Assembly: GCA_016124945.1 (NCBI GenBank)
Contig: WGMT01000006.1
Coordinates: 62,001 to 126,000 of the forward strand
Direction: 5' to 3'
DNA from: a bacterium
GTDB lineage: Bacteria; Chloroflexota; Anaerolineae; Caldilineales; Caldilineaceae
DNA: 64,000 nucleotides
Part shown: positions 27,347-36,171 of the stretch, in pieces
Numbering within the stretch: position 1 is the first letter of the stretch
How the letters are laid out: each line of letters starts with the position of its first letter
Notes under the pieces: model-generated
Seen by the model: the letters and a program-made list of their open reading frames with translations, nothing else
Database searches by the model: none
What the model was told of the DNA's origin: nothing
Made by a program: the position numbers and the translations under genes

Positions 27347-28651
27347 ATGTACACAGCAACTTTTACGCTGGCTGAGACGGTGGCGGCGCTGCGCAGCGGT
27401 GAACTCGATTTGCTGCACTATGTCGAAGACGCTTGTGATCGTATCGAGGTGGTGGAACCACACGTCCATGCGCTGATTGCCGAACCGAACCGACGACAAC
27501 GTCTACGCCAGGACGCACAGGCGCTGCTCGACCACTTCCCTGATCCGGCGCAGCGGCCACCGTTGTTCGGTGTGCTCGTCGGCGTCAAAGACATCTTCCG
27601 CGTCGACGGCTTCGCCACACAAGGGGGATCGCAACTCCCTGCGACCCTGTTTGCAGGCACGCAGGCCGAATCGGTGACGTTGCTCAAGCAGGCCGGCGCG
27701 CTCGTCGCAGGCAAGAGCGTTACCACCGAATTTGCCTACTTCCAGCCAGGGCCCACATGCAATCCACACAACCTGGCGCACACCCCAGGCGGCTCTAGCA
27801 GTGGATCGGCGGCTGGTGTGGCGGCGGGGGAATTTCAACTAGCGCTGGGCACGCAGACCATCGGCTCGGTGATCCGCCCCGCTGCTTTCTGTGGCATCGT
27901 CGGCTTCAAACCGTCCTACGACCGTATTCCCAGCGCCGGGTTGCTCTACTTTTCTAAATCCCTCGATCACGTTGGCCTCTTCACCCAGGATCTGGCCGGT
28001 ATGGCGCTGACGGCGTCGGTGCTGTGCGAAGGGTGGGACGCTGAATTGGCGTCGCTAGAAGCGACACGGGCACCTGTGCTCGCCGTGCCCGAAGGGCCCT
28101 ACCTGTTGCGCGCCGAGCCTGAAGGACGCACCGCCTTCGCCGCGCAGGTGAGCCGCCTCGAAGCGGCAGGATTCGTGGTCAAGCGAGCGCCTTTCCTTAC
28201 CGATTTCGACGAGTTGGAGCGCAAACACCGGCGCATGATGGCCGCTGAAGCGGTGACGGAACACGAAGGTTGGTACGCACAACACGCCGATCTCTACAGC
28301 GATCACATGCACGCCATCATTGAAATGGGACGCAGCGTCGGCGCCGTTGAATTGGCCCAATCGCGCCGTGAACGTCTCGCTCTGCGCCAACAAATGGCCG
28401 CCGAACTCGCCCGCCTCGACGCCGACCTCTGGATCGCGCCGCCCGCCACCGGTCCTGCGCCCGCGGGCATTGCCGCCACAGGCAACCCCATCATGAACCT
28501 GCCTTGGACCAACGCAGGCGTCCCCGCGTTGACTGTCCCCGCTGGGCGCGCCGAAAATGGCCTGCCGCTGGGTTTGCAGATCGTTGCGCCGTTTGGGCAG
28601 GATGAGCGGCTGCTGGCATGGGCGCGGCAGATTGAGAAAGAGATGATGTGA
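27347..28651 (+). CDS. Amidase (amidase signature family)
   Basis: A 434-residue Ser-cisSer-Lys hydrolase. The catalytic Lys is in GVLVGVKDIFRVDG; the signature follows as PGGSSSGSAAGVAAGEFQLALGTQTIGSVIRPA, containing the cis-Ser and the nucleophile. The family hydrolyses C-N bonds of aliphatic or aryl amides and includes GatA; the lack of a gatB/gatC neighbour argues for a catabolic amidase. ATG at 27347 is selected because GAGGGGC precedes it; an upstream in-frame ATG at 27272 lies in the repeat zone. Confidence 0.88.
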   Translation: MYTATFTLAETVAALRSGELDLLHYVEDACDRIEVVEPHVHALIAEPNRRQRLRQDAQALLDHFPDPAQRPPLFGVLVGVKDIFRVDGFATQGGSQLPATLFAGTQAESVTLLKQAGALVAGKSVTTEFAYFQPGPTCNPHNLAHTPGGSSSGSAAGVAAGEFQLALGTQTIGSVIRPAAFCGIVGFKPSYDRIPSAGLLYFSKSLDHVGLFTQDLAGMALTASVLCEGWDAELASLEATRAPVLAVPEGPYLLRAEPEGRTAFAAQVSRLEAAGFVVKRAPFLTDFDELERKHRRMMAAEAVTEHEGWYAQHADLYSDHMHAIIEMGRSVGAVELAQSRRERLALRQQMAAELARLDADLWIAPPATGPAPAGIAATGNPIMNLPWTNAGVPALTVPAGRAENGLPLGLQIVAPFGQDERLLAWARQIEKEMM

Positions 28652-28693
28652 TGATGAGGATGATGTGATGAGGCAGACAATGAGGATGATGAG

Positions 28694-29179
28694 ATGAACT
28701 GTCGAAACTGCGGTGCGCCGCTCCGCCCTGTGGCCGGGAAAGATTATTTTGTGTGCGACTACTGCACTGCCTTCCACTTTCCGCCGGAGTCGGAGGAAGG
28801 GGTGCGCGTCCTTGGCGCGTGGACAGACATGTCTTGCCCCGTTTGTCGCGATATTCTCGTCTCTGCCGCAGTGGACGGTGTTTCGGTGCGCCATTGCAGC
28901 AAGTGTCGCGGCAATCTTTTCAAGCCGATCGACTTCCGCCGCATTGTTGAAGGCCGCCGCCTAAAGAGCGAAAAGCTTTCGCAACTGCGCCCACTGGATC
29001 AGAAACAACTGGAGCGGCAGATCCTCTGCCCCGGTTGCCTGCAACGAATGGACGTGCATCCCTACTACGGGCCAGGCAATGCCGTCATCGATTCATGCGG
29101 CACCTGCGCCCTGATCTGGCTGGATCAAGGCGAGTTGAAAGCGATTGTCACCGCGCCGGAACGGCGTCGACGGCGATAG
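28694..29179 (+). CDS. Three-zinc-ribbon protein (zf-TFIIB type)
   Basis: A 161-residue protein with three Cys4 ribbons: CRNCG ... CDYC (residues 3-25), CPVC ... CSKC (about 49-73) and CPGC ... CGTC (about 112-138), the last with the LDQGEL tail characteristic of zf-TFIIB-like ribbons. No enzymatic domain. Probably DNA, RNA or protein binding. It starts 42 bases after the amidase gene; between them is a degenerate GATGATG simple repeat (28640-28692). Convergent with the glutamate-cysteine ligase gene. Confidence 0.82.
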   Translation: MNCRNCGAPLRPVAGKDYFVCDYCTAFHFPPESEEGVRVLGAWTDMSCPVCRDILVSAAVDGVSVRHCSKCRGNLFKPIDFRRIVEGRRLKSEKLSQLRPLDQKQLERQILCPGCLQRMDVHPYYGPGNAVIDSCGTCALIWLDQGELKAIVTAPERRRRR

Positions 29180-29186
29180 ACAAGAG

Positions 29187-29280
29187 ATAGAACGCGGATT
29201 GAGCGGATTTAGCCGATCGACGCGGATGAATCAAGAAAAATCCGCTTTGATCTGCCCGATCCGCTAAATCCGCGTTCTAT
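29187..29280. repeat. 22-bp inverted repeat between convergent genes (ATAGAACGCGGATT type)
   Basis: Arms 29187-29208 and 29259-29280 pair over 22 bp with one mismatch. Inside, GCGGAT is repeated several times. The right arm contains the stop codon of the minus-strand gene. Its first 16 bases recur at 34457-34472, so it is a dispersed element. Confidence 0.88.
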
Positions 29281-30572
29281 TCTTCAATCGGGAATGCATA
29301 TCGTTCGAGGACGGCATCCAGCCCTCGCCGTGCATAGAGGACGCGTGTCTCTTGGCCGGGGTTTTGTCTGTAATCGAGGCGCTGCCACAGCGGTTCCACC
29401 AGGATTTCCTCACCAAATCCCCGGCTTGTCAACCCGTTTTCCACAGCTTTCACCACAGTCGAGAGAAAGCCCGGCGCGGGTTCGGGCGCAATCAGGCCGT
29501 GGCGCGCCGCTTCGGCATGGTAGGCGCGCAGGATCGTCCATGCCTGTGCGCCGAAAAGATCGTCTATATACGCCTGGATCGTGGGGGCGGCTTCGGCAAT
29601 GCCCAGGTAGAGCGCGGCGGCGGCATTCTGCTCTTGCGGCGGCTGTTGACACGCCGGGCGCAGTTCGAGGGTGGCATGGGCCACCCGCAGCCGGGCGCTG
29701 TGCCACACATAGTGGTCGTGGAGCAGGAAGGCGTCGAAATCCACCCCCTCCTGTGCCAGGACGTCGGCAAACGGACGGCCATCAGGCAGCAGGTAGGCGT
29801 CTTGGCGGCGCAGGAGATAGGGCAAGCGGCTGAGCCGTTCCACAAAATCGGGGAGATCGGCGTAAGGAGAGGATGGCATGCCGTGACGGTCGGCGTAGCG
29901 GCTGCGCTGGGTGACGATTCCCTCGCGGGCGGCGCAGAAAGCGCCGATACGTCCTCGATAAATGGCGGAATTGCCGCACAACGCCACAATCACAGGCGTC
30001 ATGAGCAGAGCCAGGTTGAGCATCGGCACCATTTCGGCCTGGGCAACGTCGACGTGGAGCTGATCGGCGGCGGTGGTGGTGTACCAGAGCCAGTCGTCGC
30101 CCATGCTGTCGAGCAGGGCATGGTAGCGCTGTTTTGGGGATAGCAGTGCCCGGTTTGGTGGCGTCAGCGGCTGCATCCCCAGCCCGAGGACCCGTCCACC
30201 GTGTGCGTGGGCAACGTGGATCAGCCGTTGCACGGCGTCGTTATGCACCTGTTCCAGTTCGAGTAGGTGCGCACAAGGGCGCGTATTGATCTCCATCGTG
30301 CCGCGGCCTACTTCCAGCGCGTAGCTGAAATCAGGACCTTCGAGGCCGACGATGAGTTGCGGGTCGACGGTGTCGTATTTGGGTATGAGCGTGGGGGTGA
30401 GCACCTGCAAGGCCGCCCAAAAGGACTGTACGTCGAGGGCGGCGCCTGTGGCATCAACAACGGGGAACTCCGCTTCACGGCCTACGGTGCGAGCAGACGC
30501 CAGACGAGGGGGGAAGGCGCGAGCGAAGATCTCGGCCAGTTCCTCAAAGCTCGACTGGGACGTCTGCGGCAT
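29277..30572 (-). CDS. Glutamate-cysteine ligase family 2 (EgtA/plant GCL-like)
   Basis: A 431-residue ATP-dependent carboxylate-amine ligase. Family features: GREAEFPV near the N-terminus, DFSYALEVGRGTMEINTRP, a QLHVDV strand for metal and ATP binding, and NSAIYRGRIGAF. GCS2 enzymes join the gamma-carboxyl of Glu to Cys, the first step in glutathione or ergothioneine synthesis; some members use other amines. No glutathione synthetase or egt genes are adjacent, so the product cannot be named. Ribosome site is weak. Confidence 0.82.
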   Translation of the reverse strand: MPQTSQSSFEELAEIFARAFPPRLASARTVGREAEFPVVDATGAALDVQSFWAALQVLTPTLIPKYDTVDPQLIVGLEGPDFSYALEVGRGTMEINTRPCAHLLELEQVHNDAVQRLIHVAHAHGGRVLGLGMQPLTPPNRALLSPKQRYHALLDSMGDDWLWYTTTAADQLHVDVAQAEMVPMLNLALLMTPVIVALCGNSAIYRGRIGAFCAAREGIVTQRSRYADRHGMPSSPYADLPDFVERLSRLPYLLRRQDAYLLPDGRPFADVLAQEGVDFDAFLLHDHYVWHSARLRVAHATLELRPACQQPPQEQNAAAALYLGIAEAAPTIQAYIDDLFGAQAWTILRAYHAEAARHGLIAPEPAPGFLSTVVKAVENGLTSRGFGEEILVEPLWQRLDYRQNPGQETRVLYARRGLDAVLERYAFPIEE

Positions 30573-30595
30573 GGTGTGGCCTATTGAACGATCCT

Positions 30596-31417
30596 CTACA
30601 AATACGACGGGTAGCGGTTGATCACCTGAAAGGTGGGCACCGAGAAGGCGGAAAGGCGATCGATAGCGCTGGGTAGCTCGGCGTAGGTGCGGCAGATGGC
30701 GCTGGCGCGGGTTTTGTCGCTGCCACGGTCTTTAATGCCGGTGAAGAGGATCGACTTCATGCCCACTGCTAGTGGGCCTTCAATGTCGTTGCTCTCACGG
30801 TCGCCGATGTGCACGATCTGTGTCGGCGCTGCTTGCAGGCCCAGTGCGGCTTGGCGGAAGAGACGTGCTTCCGGCTTTGATGCGCCGACTTCGTCTGAGA
30901 AGATGAAGTAGTTGAAGTAGCGTAGGATGCCCTGACGTTGTAGCAGATAGCGCAGCCCACGGCCTGTGGTATGGATCGTGTCTGAGATGATGCCAAGTCG
31001 ATAGCGCTGTGAGAGCACTTCCAGCGTGCTGTGGACACCGGGCGCAAAGTCTGGGGGAATGCGCACTTCCATGTCTTCGATCTCACGCACCAGTTCGTCT
31101 ACTTCGCGCATGAGCTGTGCGTATTTGCCGGGTTGGGGGCGCATGCCCAGGTATTCGTAGGCGTCGTAGAGCCGGTTGGCGATGCCAGGGGTCCAATGTT
31201 CGTTGTGCCAGCGTTCGCTAAAGGCATCATTGGCGTGTTTATAGGCGGCTGTCGCTTCTGCGACGCTGATATGTGGATGATTCCTGGTCACCTTGGCAAC
31301 AAACAGCGCAATGCGTGATTCTGCTTTGCTAGGCAGACCCATCATCTGGCGCTTTGGTTCGTCTGAATCATCAATGGCGATGGTATCCCAAAAGTCGAAG
31401 GTGACGGCTTCAATCAT
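30596..31417 (-). CDS. HAD-family hydrolase
   Basis: A 273-residue phosphatase-like protein starting MIEAVTFDFWDTIAIDDSD, in which the usual DxDxT nucleophile motif is DFWDT: the first Asp is present, the second is replaced by Trp-Asp order, as in several HAD proteins of this group. Later motifs are intact: ISDT (motif II), KPEARLF (Lys, motif III) and GDRESNDIEG (motif IV). ATG at 31417 has AGGAATGG upstream; the frame is open 45 codons further but without support. Substrate unknown. Confidence 0.82.
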   Translation of the reverse strand: MIEAVTFDFWDTIAIDDSDEPKRQMMGLPSKAESRIALFVAKVTRNHPHISVAEATAAYKHANDAFSERWHNEHWTPGIANRLYDAYEYLGMRPQPGKYAQLMREVDELVREIEDMEVRIPPDFAPGVHSTLEVLSQRYRLGIISDTIHTTGRGLRYLLQRQGILRYFNYFIFSDEVGASKPEARLFRQAALGLQAAPTQIVHIGDRESNDIEGPLAVGMKSILFTGIKDRGSDKTRASAICRTYAELPSAIDRLSAFSVPTFQVINRYPSYL

Positions 31418-31682
31418 GGCGCGGCCATTCCTATGTGTGATTGCCCGCAAAACCTTCGTCATTGGAGGCAGGCCACGGCGAACGGCGTCGTTTCGACGTG
31501 GTTGATTGGGCGCTACCGGATTTTCGTGGGGTAAAAGGGCAAATGGCATCATGATTTTGTTGATCTTGACGCCATTTCATTGGGCCAATATAGCACCTTC
31601 TGCATGTGAACGCAAACGTGTGCCGGAAAAACCTAGACAACGCTTTGTAAGTTGGTTAATTGTCCCAAAACCTGGACAAACC

Positions 31683-32840
31683 TCATGTCCGCTCCGGTGC
31701 GGTGATGTGTGCCAGCCTCTCTGCACGCGCTCTTTTGTGGGTGAGGTGCTCTTCTTGGGCGATGGCGCGCATCATGTCGAGGAGTTGAGCGTTTTCTTCT
31801 TCGCGTTGGATGGCGATACGGATATACTCGGGCAAGCCAAAGGAGGTGCAATCGCGCACAATTAGGCGTTCCTTGAGCAGGCGGTTGCGCATTGTTTTGG
31901 CGTCGCCCACCGGCACGAGGACGTAATTGACCGTGGTCTCTCGTGGTGCGTAGCCGCAGTGGCTGATATCACTGCGGAAATCGGCCAGATCGCGGCGCAT
32001 TTTGGCCATGAACTGATCGCGCCAGGGTAATTCGTCTAGCGCAGCTTCGCCGGCAAATTGAGCCAACCCGTTGACATTCCACGGTGGCTGCACGGCTTGC
32101 AGTTGTTCCACCAGGTAGGGGGAGGCGAGCAGATAGCCGAGCCGCAGCGCCCCAAGGGAAAAGTCTTTGGTCATGGAGTGGAGCACAATCCAGCCACCGT
32201 CAAGCACCCAGCGGTCGGCGCTCCAACCGTCGGCGGCGAAGGCGCTGTAGGCTTCGTCCACCACCCAGATGGCGTGAGGCGCAGCGGCGCGCAACGCCAG
32301 GATCTGGTCGGGCGTCAGGTATTCGCCGGTGGGGTTGTTGGGGTTGCAAACAAAGACGAGCCAGGGCGCGGCCGCGGCCAGGGCGTCGCAGGTTTGCTGG
32401 AATGAAATGGGGCTGGGGGCGTAGCGTCCTGTGCCGATGCGCTCCCAACCGGGGAGCACGATCTCGGTGGGGTGCCCACCGGCCATGACGACGCCGTCGG
32501 CGTACTCGCTGAAGGTGGGCCCAAGGATGGCCACCTGCCGATTGGCGGCATAGCGGTGGCAGATCAGCCAGATCAAGTCTGCTGTGCCATTGCCCACCAG
32601 CACTGCTTCGGGCGGCAGATCGTGATGATTTGCCAGTTTGCACCGCAGTGAAATCGATAGGCTGTCGGGGTAGCGGGCCAAGGTGTCGCGGCTGATGTAG
32701 CTGCGCACAGCTTCTACCACCGAAGGCGGCGGGCCGTAGGGGTTGATGTTGGATGAAAAGTAGATAACTTCTTCTGGGCTCAAGCCCAGGTTGAACAACT
32801 CAGCGTAGTCGGGTGTGCCATGAATCGACGTTGAGGGCAT
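31683..32840 (-). CDS. PLP-dependent aminotransferase (HisC/CobD-like)
   Basis: A 385-residue fold-type I aminotransferase. It shows the INPYGPPPSV start typical of the HisC/CobD group, NGTADLIWL, VCNPNNPTGEYL, VVDEAYSAFA and the Schiff-base Lys in SMTKDFSLGALRLGY. Histidinol-phosphate aminotransferase and threonine-phosphate decarboxylase are both possible; neither his nor cob genes are adjacent. ATG at 32840 has GGAGG upstream. The 265 bases between this gene and the HAD gene hold no recognised feature. Confidence 0.85.
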   Translation of the reverse strand: MPSTSIHGTPDYAELFNLGLSPEEVIYFSSNINPYGPPPSVVEAVRSYISRDTLARYPDSLSISLRCKLANHHDLPPEAVLVGNGTADLIWLICHRYAANRQVAILGPTFSEYADGVVMAGGHPTEIVLPGWERIGTGRYAPSPISFQQTCDALAAAAPWLVFVCNPNNPTGEYLTPDQILALRAAAPHAIWVVDEAYSAFAADGWSADRWVLDGGWIVLHSMTKDFSLGALRLGYLLASPYLVEQLQAVQPPWNVNGLAQFAGEAALDELPWRDQFMAKMRRDLADFRSDISHCGYAPRETTVNYVLVPVGDAKTMRNRLLKERLIVRDCTSFGLPEYIRIAIQREEENAQLLDMMRAIAQEEHLTHKRARAERLAHITAPERT

Positions 32841-33040
32841 GGTGGCCTCCTCGGAACAATATGCCTGAATGCACATCTTATCACGGATGGGGTGGTGGGC
32901 GAGTGGGCTGCTTTCCTATCGCCCATTCTCTCACTCTCCTATCCATGACGGGCCGATGCTTTGCGTTTTCCTCTGGGCGCCGTTACACTCGAACCGTTAT
33001 GGGGTATCTCTATTCTACACCTGATGAAGGGTTTTGTCCC

Positions 33041-33553
33041 ATGAGTGTACAATTAACACCAGCGGATTTAGGGCGTTTTGTTGAGGAAAATGGCATTACG
33101 GCGCGTCTGATTGCCGAACTAGGGGACACGCCCACCGTCCCCGCGGCGGCTGCGGCGTTGGGGGTGTCCCCTGATGCGATTGTCAAGACGCTGCTCTTTC
33201 TGGTCAATGATCCTGGGCAAAAGGACACGCCGCCGCAGCCGGTGGTGGTGATCAGCAATGGTGAACGCCGTGTCGAAAAGAGAGGGTTGGCCGGTCACTT
33301 TGGGGTGGGCAAAAATCAGGTGAAGTTGGCTCCGCCGGATGTGGTGCTAGACGAGCTGGGCTATCCTGCCGGTGGCGTGCCACCATTCGGGCATCGACGC
33401 CGTCTGCCTGTCTTCGTGGACGCTTCGATCCTTGCCTTTGGCGGCGACGAGGTCATCTACGGCGGCGGCGGCGATGATCGCACCATGCTGGCATTGACAG
33501 TGAGTGAACTGATGCGCGTGGTAGCACCGGTGGCGGTGATTGCACTGAGTTGA
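33041..33553 (+). CDS. YbaK/ProX-type aminoacyl-tRNA deacylase
   Basis: A 170-residue protein of the YbaK/EbsC domain, which hydrolyses mischarged aminoacyl-tRNAs. Conserved features are VPAAAAALGVSPDAIVKTLLF with the catalytic Lys, VVVISNGERRVEK, and the GYPAGGVPPFGHRRRLPVFVDASIL region lining the active site. Length is usual for free-standing members. Its stop codon lies inside a GACGACC heptamer repeat. Confidence 0.88.
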   Translation: MSVQLTPADLGRFVEENGITARLIAELGDTPTVPAAAAALGVSPDAIVKTLLFLVNDPGQKDTPPQPVVVISNGERRVEKRGLAGHFGVGKNQVKLAPPDVVLDELGYPAGGVPPFGHRRRLPVFVDASILAFGGDEVIYGGGGDDRTMLALTVSELMRVVAPVAVIALS

Positions 33554-33597
33554 CGACCGACGACCGACGACGGACGACCGACAACCGACGATATGAT
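33549..33597 (+). repeat. GACGACC heptamer array overlapping the YbaK stop codon
   Basis: Seven consecutive heptamers (GTTGACG, ACCGACG twice, ACGGACG, ACCGACA, ACCGACG and a decayed last copy). The TGA in the first unit is the gene's stop codon. No complementary arm is close by. Confidence 0.88.
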
Positions 33598-33647
33598 TGG
33601 GTGCGTTGACAGGGTGTTGGGGTGATACTTTCCGGTCTCTTTTACAG

Positions 33648-33678
33648 AAAAGCCCAGGTCCAATTGACCTGGGCTTTT
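33648..33678. terminator. Bidirectional rho-independent terminator
   Basis: A perfect 13-bp stem (33648-33660 and 33666-33678; AAAAGCCCAGGTC) with a five-base loop, flanked by A-run and T-run, so it can end both the plus-strand deacylase transcript and the convergent zinc-ribbon gene. Confidence 0.92.
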
Positions 33679-33748
33679 GTATACAAAAATCCACTTCTAA
33701 ATCCTGAAAATCTGTGAAATCGGTCTCCACCACTCTGCCTGTCGTGCC

Positions 33749-34294
33749 TCAGGATCGTTCCGTCATTTTAACGGGGCGATAACCCAGGTTTTCTTCTGCC
33801 ACCTGTGGTTCAAGAGGTGTGTAGCCACGGTTGGCTTGTCCACGTTGGGGGGCGGCCTGTTTGGGCACACCACAGTACACGCAGATGTCCCATTCCTGGC
33901 GCACGAGGCTGCCGCAACTGGTGCAGCTATGCTGTAATTGGTTGTGGCAACTGGGGCAGAAGACCCAGGCATCCTTTACCGGCACGCCGCAGGAGTCGCA
34001 GGTAAGCGTCTCTTCCAATTCTCGCAGCAGTGCTTCTTCTTCCAAAGAGCGATCGTAGACTTCGGCCAGCGTCTCTTTGGGGCGAATCATGATGTAGAGG
34101 ATGAGACCAATCACCGGAAAGATGAGGACTAGCAGACAGGCCAGGCCGATTGCCAACCAATCGCGTGTGCGTGAGCGAATGTCGTTAAAGGTCCAAATGC
34201 CCATCGCAATCCAAAAGGCGAAAAGAAACGCGCCCAACATGGCAACAGAAATGCCGATTAAAGTGGCAATGGTATTGGACAGTGCTGCGTCCAT
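33749..34294 (-). CDS. Membrane-anchored double zinc ribbon protein
   Basis: A 181-residue protein. Two hydrophobic segments (about residues 8-33 and 46-70), with WTFNDIRSR and FPVIGLILYIMIRP, resemble the phospholipase-D N-terminal-like membrane domain. The cytoplasmic tail has paired Cys4 ribbons: CDSCG ... CPSC and CTSCG ... CVYCG (about 98-145). Such DZR proteins are usually regulatory or adaptor proteins; function unknown. Confidence 0.82.
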   Translation of the reverse strand: MDAALSNTIATLIGISVAMLGAFLFAFWIAMGIWTFNDIRSRTRDWLAIGLACLLVLIFPVIGLILYIMIRPKETLAEVYDRSLEEEALLRELEETLTCDSCGVPVKDAWVFCPSCHNQLQHSCTSCGSLVRQEWDICVYCGVPKQAAPQRGQANRGYTPLEPQVAEENLGYRPVKMTERS

Positions 34295-34842
34295 AGAATT
34301 CTCCCTGAGAACGGAATGCGAAAGAATAGAATGAAATTATAGCCGAGGCAACGGTTACAACCAAACCTCAGCGCGTAGATATCTTGCGTCACCTGAGAAG
34401 GGCCGCCATCGCGTAAAAACGCACGACATCGCAGACAGGTTCCAAGTGTACGCAAAATAGAACGCGGATTGACCCCCCGGAAGTCTCGAAAAGGAGTTTG
34501 ACAGCGTAAGCCAAGCATGATATACAGATATCCGCCGTGCGCGTCTAGGTATTGCAAGTTCGCCCAATTATACTGGGCATTCTGCAAAGGCTAATGAAAT
34601 TACTTGGAGACTGTTCGAACCCTCAGAACAGCAACTCTTTACCTCGTTAAATCTTCAGACGCCACCCAGCATCGTTATCCACATCGTTAGGCTTGTTCGT
34701 CAAACCGCCTGGATGCAACGTCGCTTAAATTACTTGATTCCTTCTGCATCACCACTTTTGTGGTGCATGTCTATATTGTCGTTTACCCAATGGTCACACT
34801 CTGTGATCACCACCAATCTTCAGTTACCGAAGGGAATTTCAC
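34295..34842. other. Intergenic region before the amino-acid importer operon
   Basis: About 550 bases without a supportable gene. It contains a 16-base copy (34457-34472) of the ATAGAACGCGGATTGA element found at 29187, and a small hairpin (CACCAC/GTGGTG, around 34750-34765) before the operon. No convincing sigma-70 promoter was found. Confidence 0.45.
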
Positions 34843-35961
34843 ATGAACAAGAGGATCGTATCTGTCGCAGTACTTCTGTTGACATTGAGCGCAGTGCTTA
34901 CGGCTTGTGTCACACCGACCGGCACCACCGGGCAGCAGGTTGTTGTTGTCACCGCGACGCCGGACCCGAACGCAGCCGCCGCCGAACCGGCAGCAGCGCC
35001 CGCAGGGCAGAGCATGTTGCAGGTTGTTCAGGATCGTGGGGAGCTTATTTGTGGCGTCAACAATACGTTGCGCGGCTTTGGCTACCTCGATACCGATGGC
35101 AACTTCAGCGGCTTCGACGTTGACTTCTGCAAGGCCGTGGCTGCTGCTGTCTTGGGCGACCCCGAAGCTGTGCAGTACCGCCCGTTGACTGCCGCCGAGC
35201 GCTTCACCGCCGTACAGACCGGCGAGGTTGACGTACTCTTCCGCAACAGCACCTATACGCTCTAGCGCGATGGTAGCAACGTCGGCATGGACTTTATGCC
35301 CATCATCTTCTACGATGGCCAGGGCATGATGGTGCGTGCTGCGTTGAATGCCGTAACGCTGGAAGATCTCGACGGCGCCACCATCTGCGTGCAGAGTGGT
35401 ACCACCACTGAGCTGAACCTGGCCGACAACTTCCGCGCTTTGGGTGTCGACTTCGAGCCTGTTGTCTTTGAAGACTCGCAGCAGGCGCTGAGCGCTTACG
35501 ACGAAGGCCGCTGTGACGGCTACACCACCGACAAGTCGGGCCTGGTTAGCCAGCGCCTCGACCTGACCAACCCCAGCGAACATGTGATCATGGACTTGAC
35601 CATGTCCAAAGAACCGTTGGCCGGCGCTGTCCGCCAGGGTGATCCGGCGTGGGCCGATGCCGTGCGTTGGATTGTCTTCGGTTTGATCGAAGCGGAGGAA
35701 TTTGGTGTCAACAGCACCAATGTCGAGGAGATGAAGGCCAGCGAAAACCCCACCGTTCAGCGCCTGTTGGGCGTGAGTGGCGACATGGGCGCTCAGTTGG
35801 GCCTCGACAACGACTTCATGGCGCGAACGTTGCAGGCTGTCGGCAACTACGCCGAGATCTACGACCGTAACCTTGGCCCCGAAACGCCGTTTGATCTGCC
35901 CCGTGGCCTGAACAAGCTCTACAATGAAGGTGGCCTGCTCTACTCGCCGCCTTTCCGCTAA
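34843..35961 (+). pseudogene. Polar amino-acid ABC substrate-binding lipoprotein interrupted by an in-frame TAG
   Basis: Codons 1-140 and 142-372 are in the same frame and together make one complete AapJ/GlnH-type binding protein: lipobox LTAC with Cys22, GELICGVNNTLRGFGYLDTDGNFSGFDVDFCKAVAAAV, then after codon 141 GMDFMPIIFYDGQGMMVR and the rest of the second lobe. Codon 141 is TAG at 35263-35265, inside the family motif TYTL-x-RD where relatives have Ser or Thr; one base change from TCG explains it. Downstream permease and ATPase genes are intact. A recent nonsense mutation, a sequence error, or read-through are the options; the last cannot be judged here. Confidence 0.8.
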
Positions 35962-36020
35962 AAAGTGACCCGTAATTTGCGATCTGTAGGTTAAGCGTGA
36001 TGCGGGGTAACTGGGATTAA

Positions 36021-36077
36021 GATAGTGCGTAGTGCGTAGTGCGTAGATTGTAGACGCACTACGCACTACGCACTATC
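36021..36077 (+). repeat. AGTGCGT heptamer hairpin
   Basis: Arms 36021-36044 and 36054-36077 are perfectly complementary over 24 bp with a nine-base loop. Each arm is three AGTGCGT heptamers plus a GAT end. It lies between the binding-protein gene and the first permease gene of the same operon, where it could lower expression of the downstream genes. Confidence 0.95.
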
Positions 36078-36171
36078 TTGACGATACCCATTCCAAGCTA
36101 TCCCGAATCATCCGCTACCCACGAATCACGGAACACTCCCCCGCGTGTCCACGCTGCTGCAAGGAGATCCT

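Noticed and set aside
34843..35265. Two separate genes instead of one interrupted binding protein
   Set aside because: The second part lacks a start with ribosome site and signal peptide, and the two parts join in the same frame into one family-complete protein.
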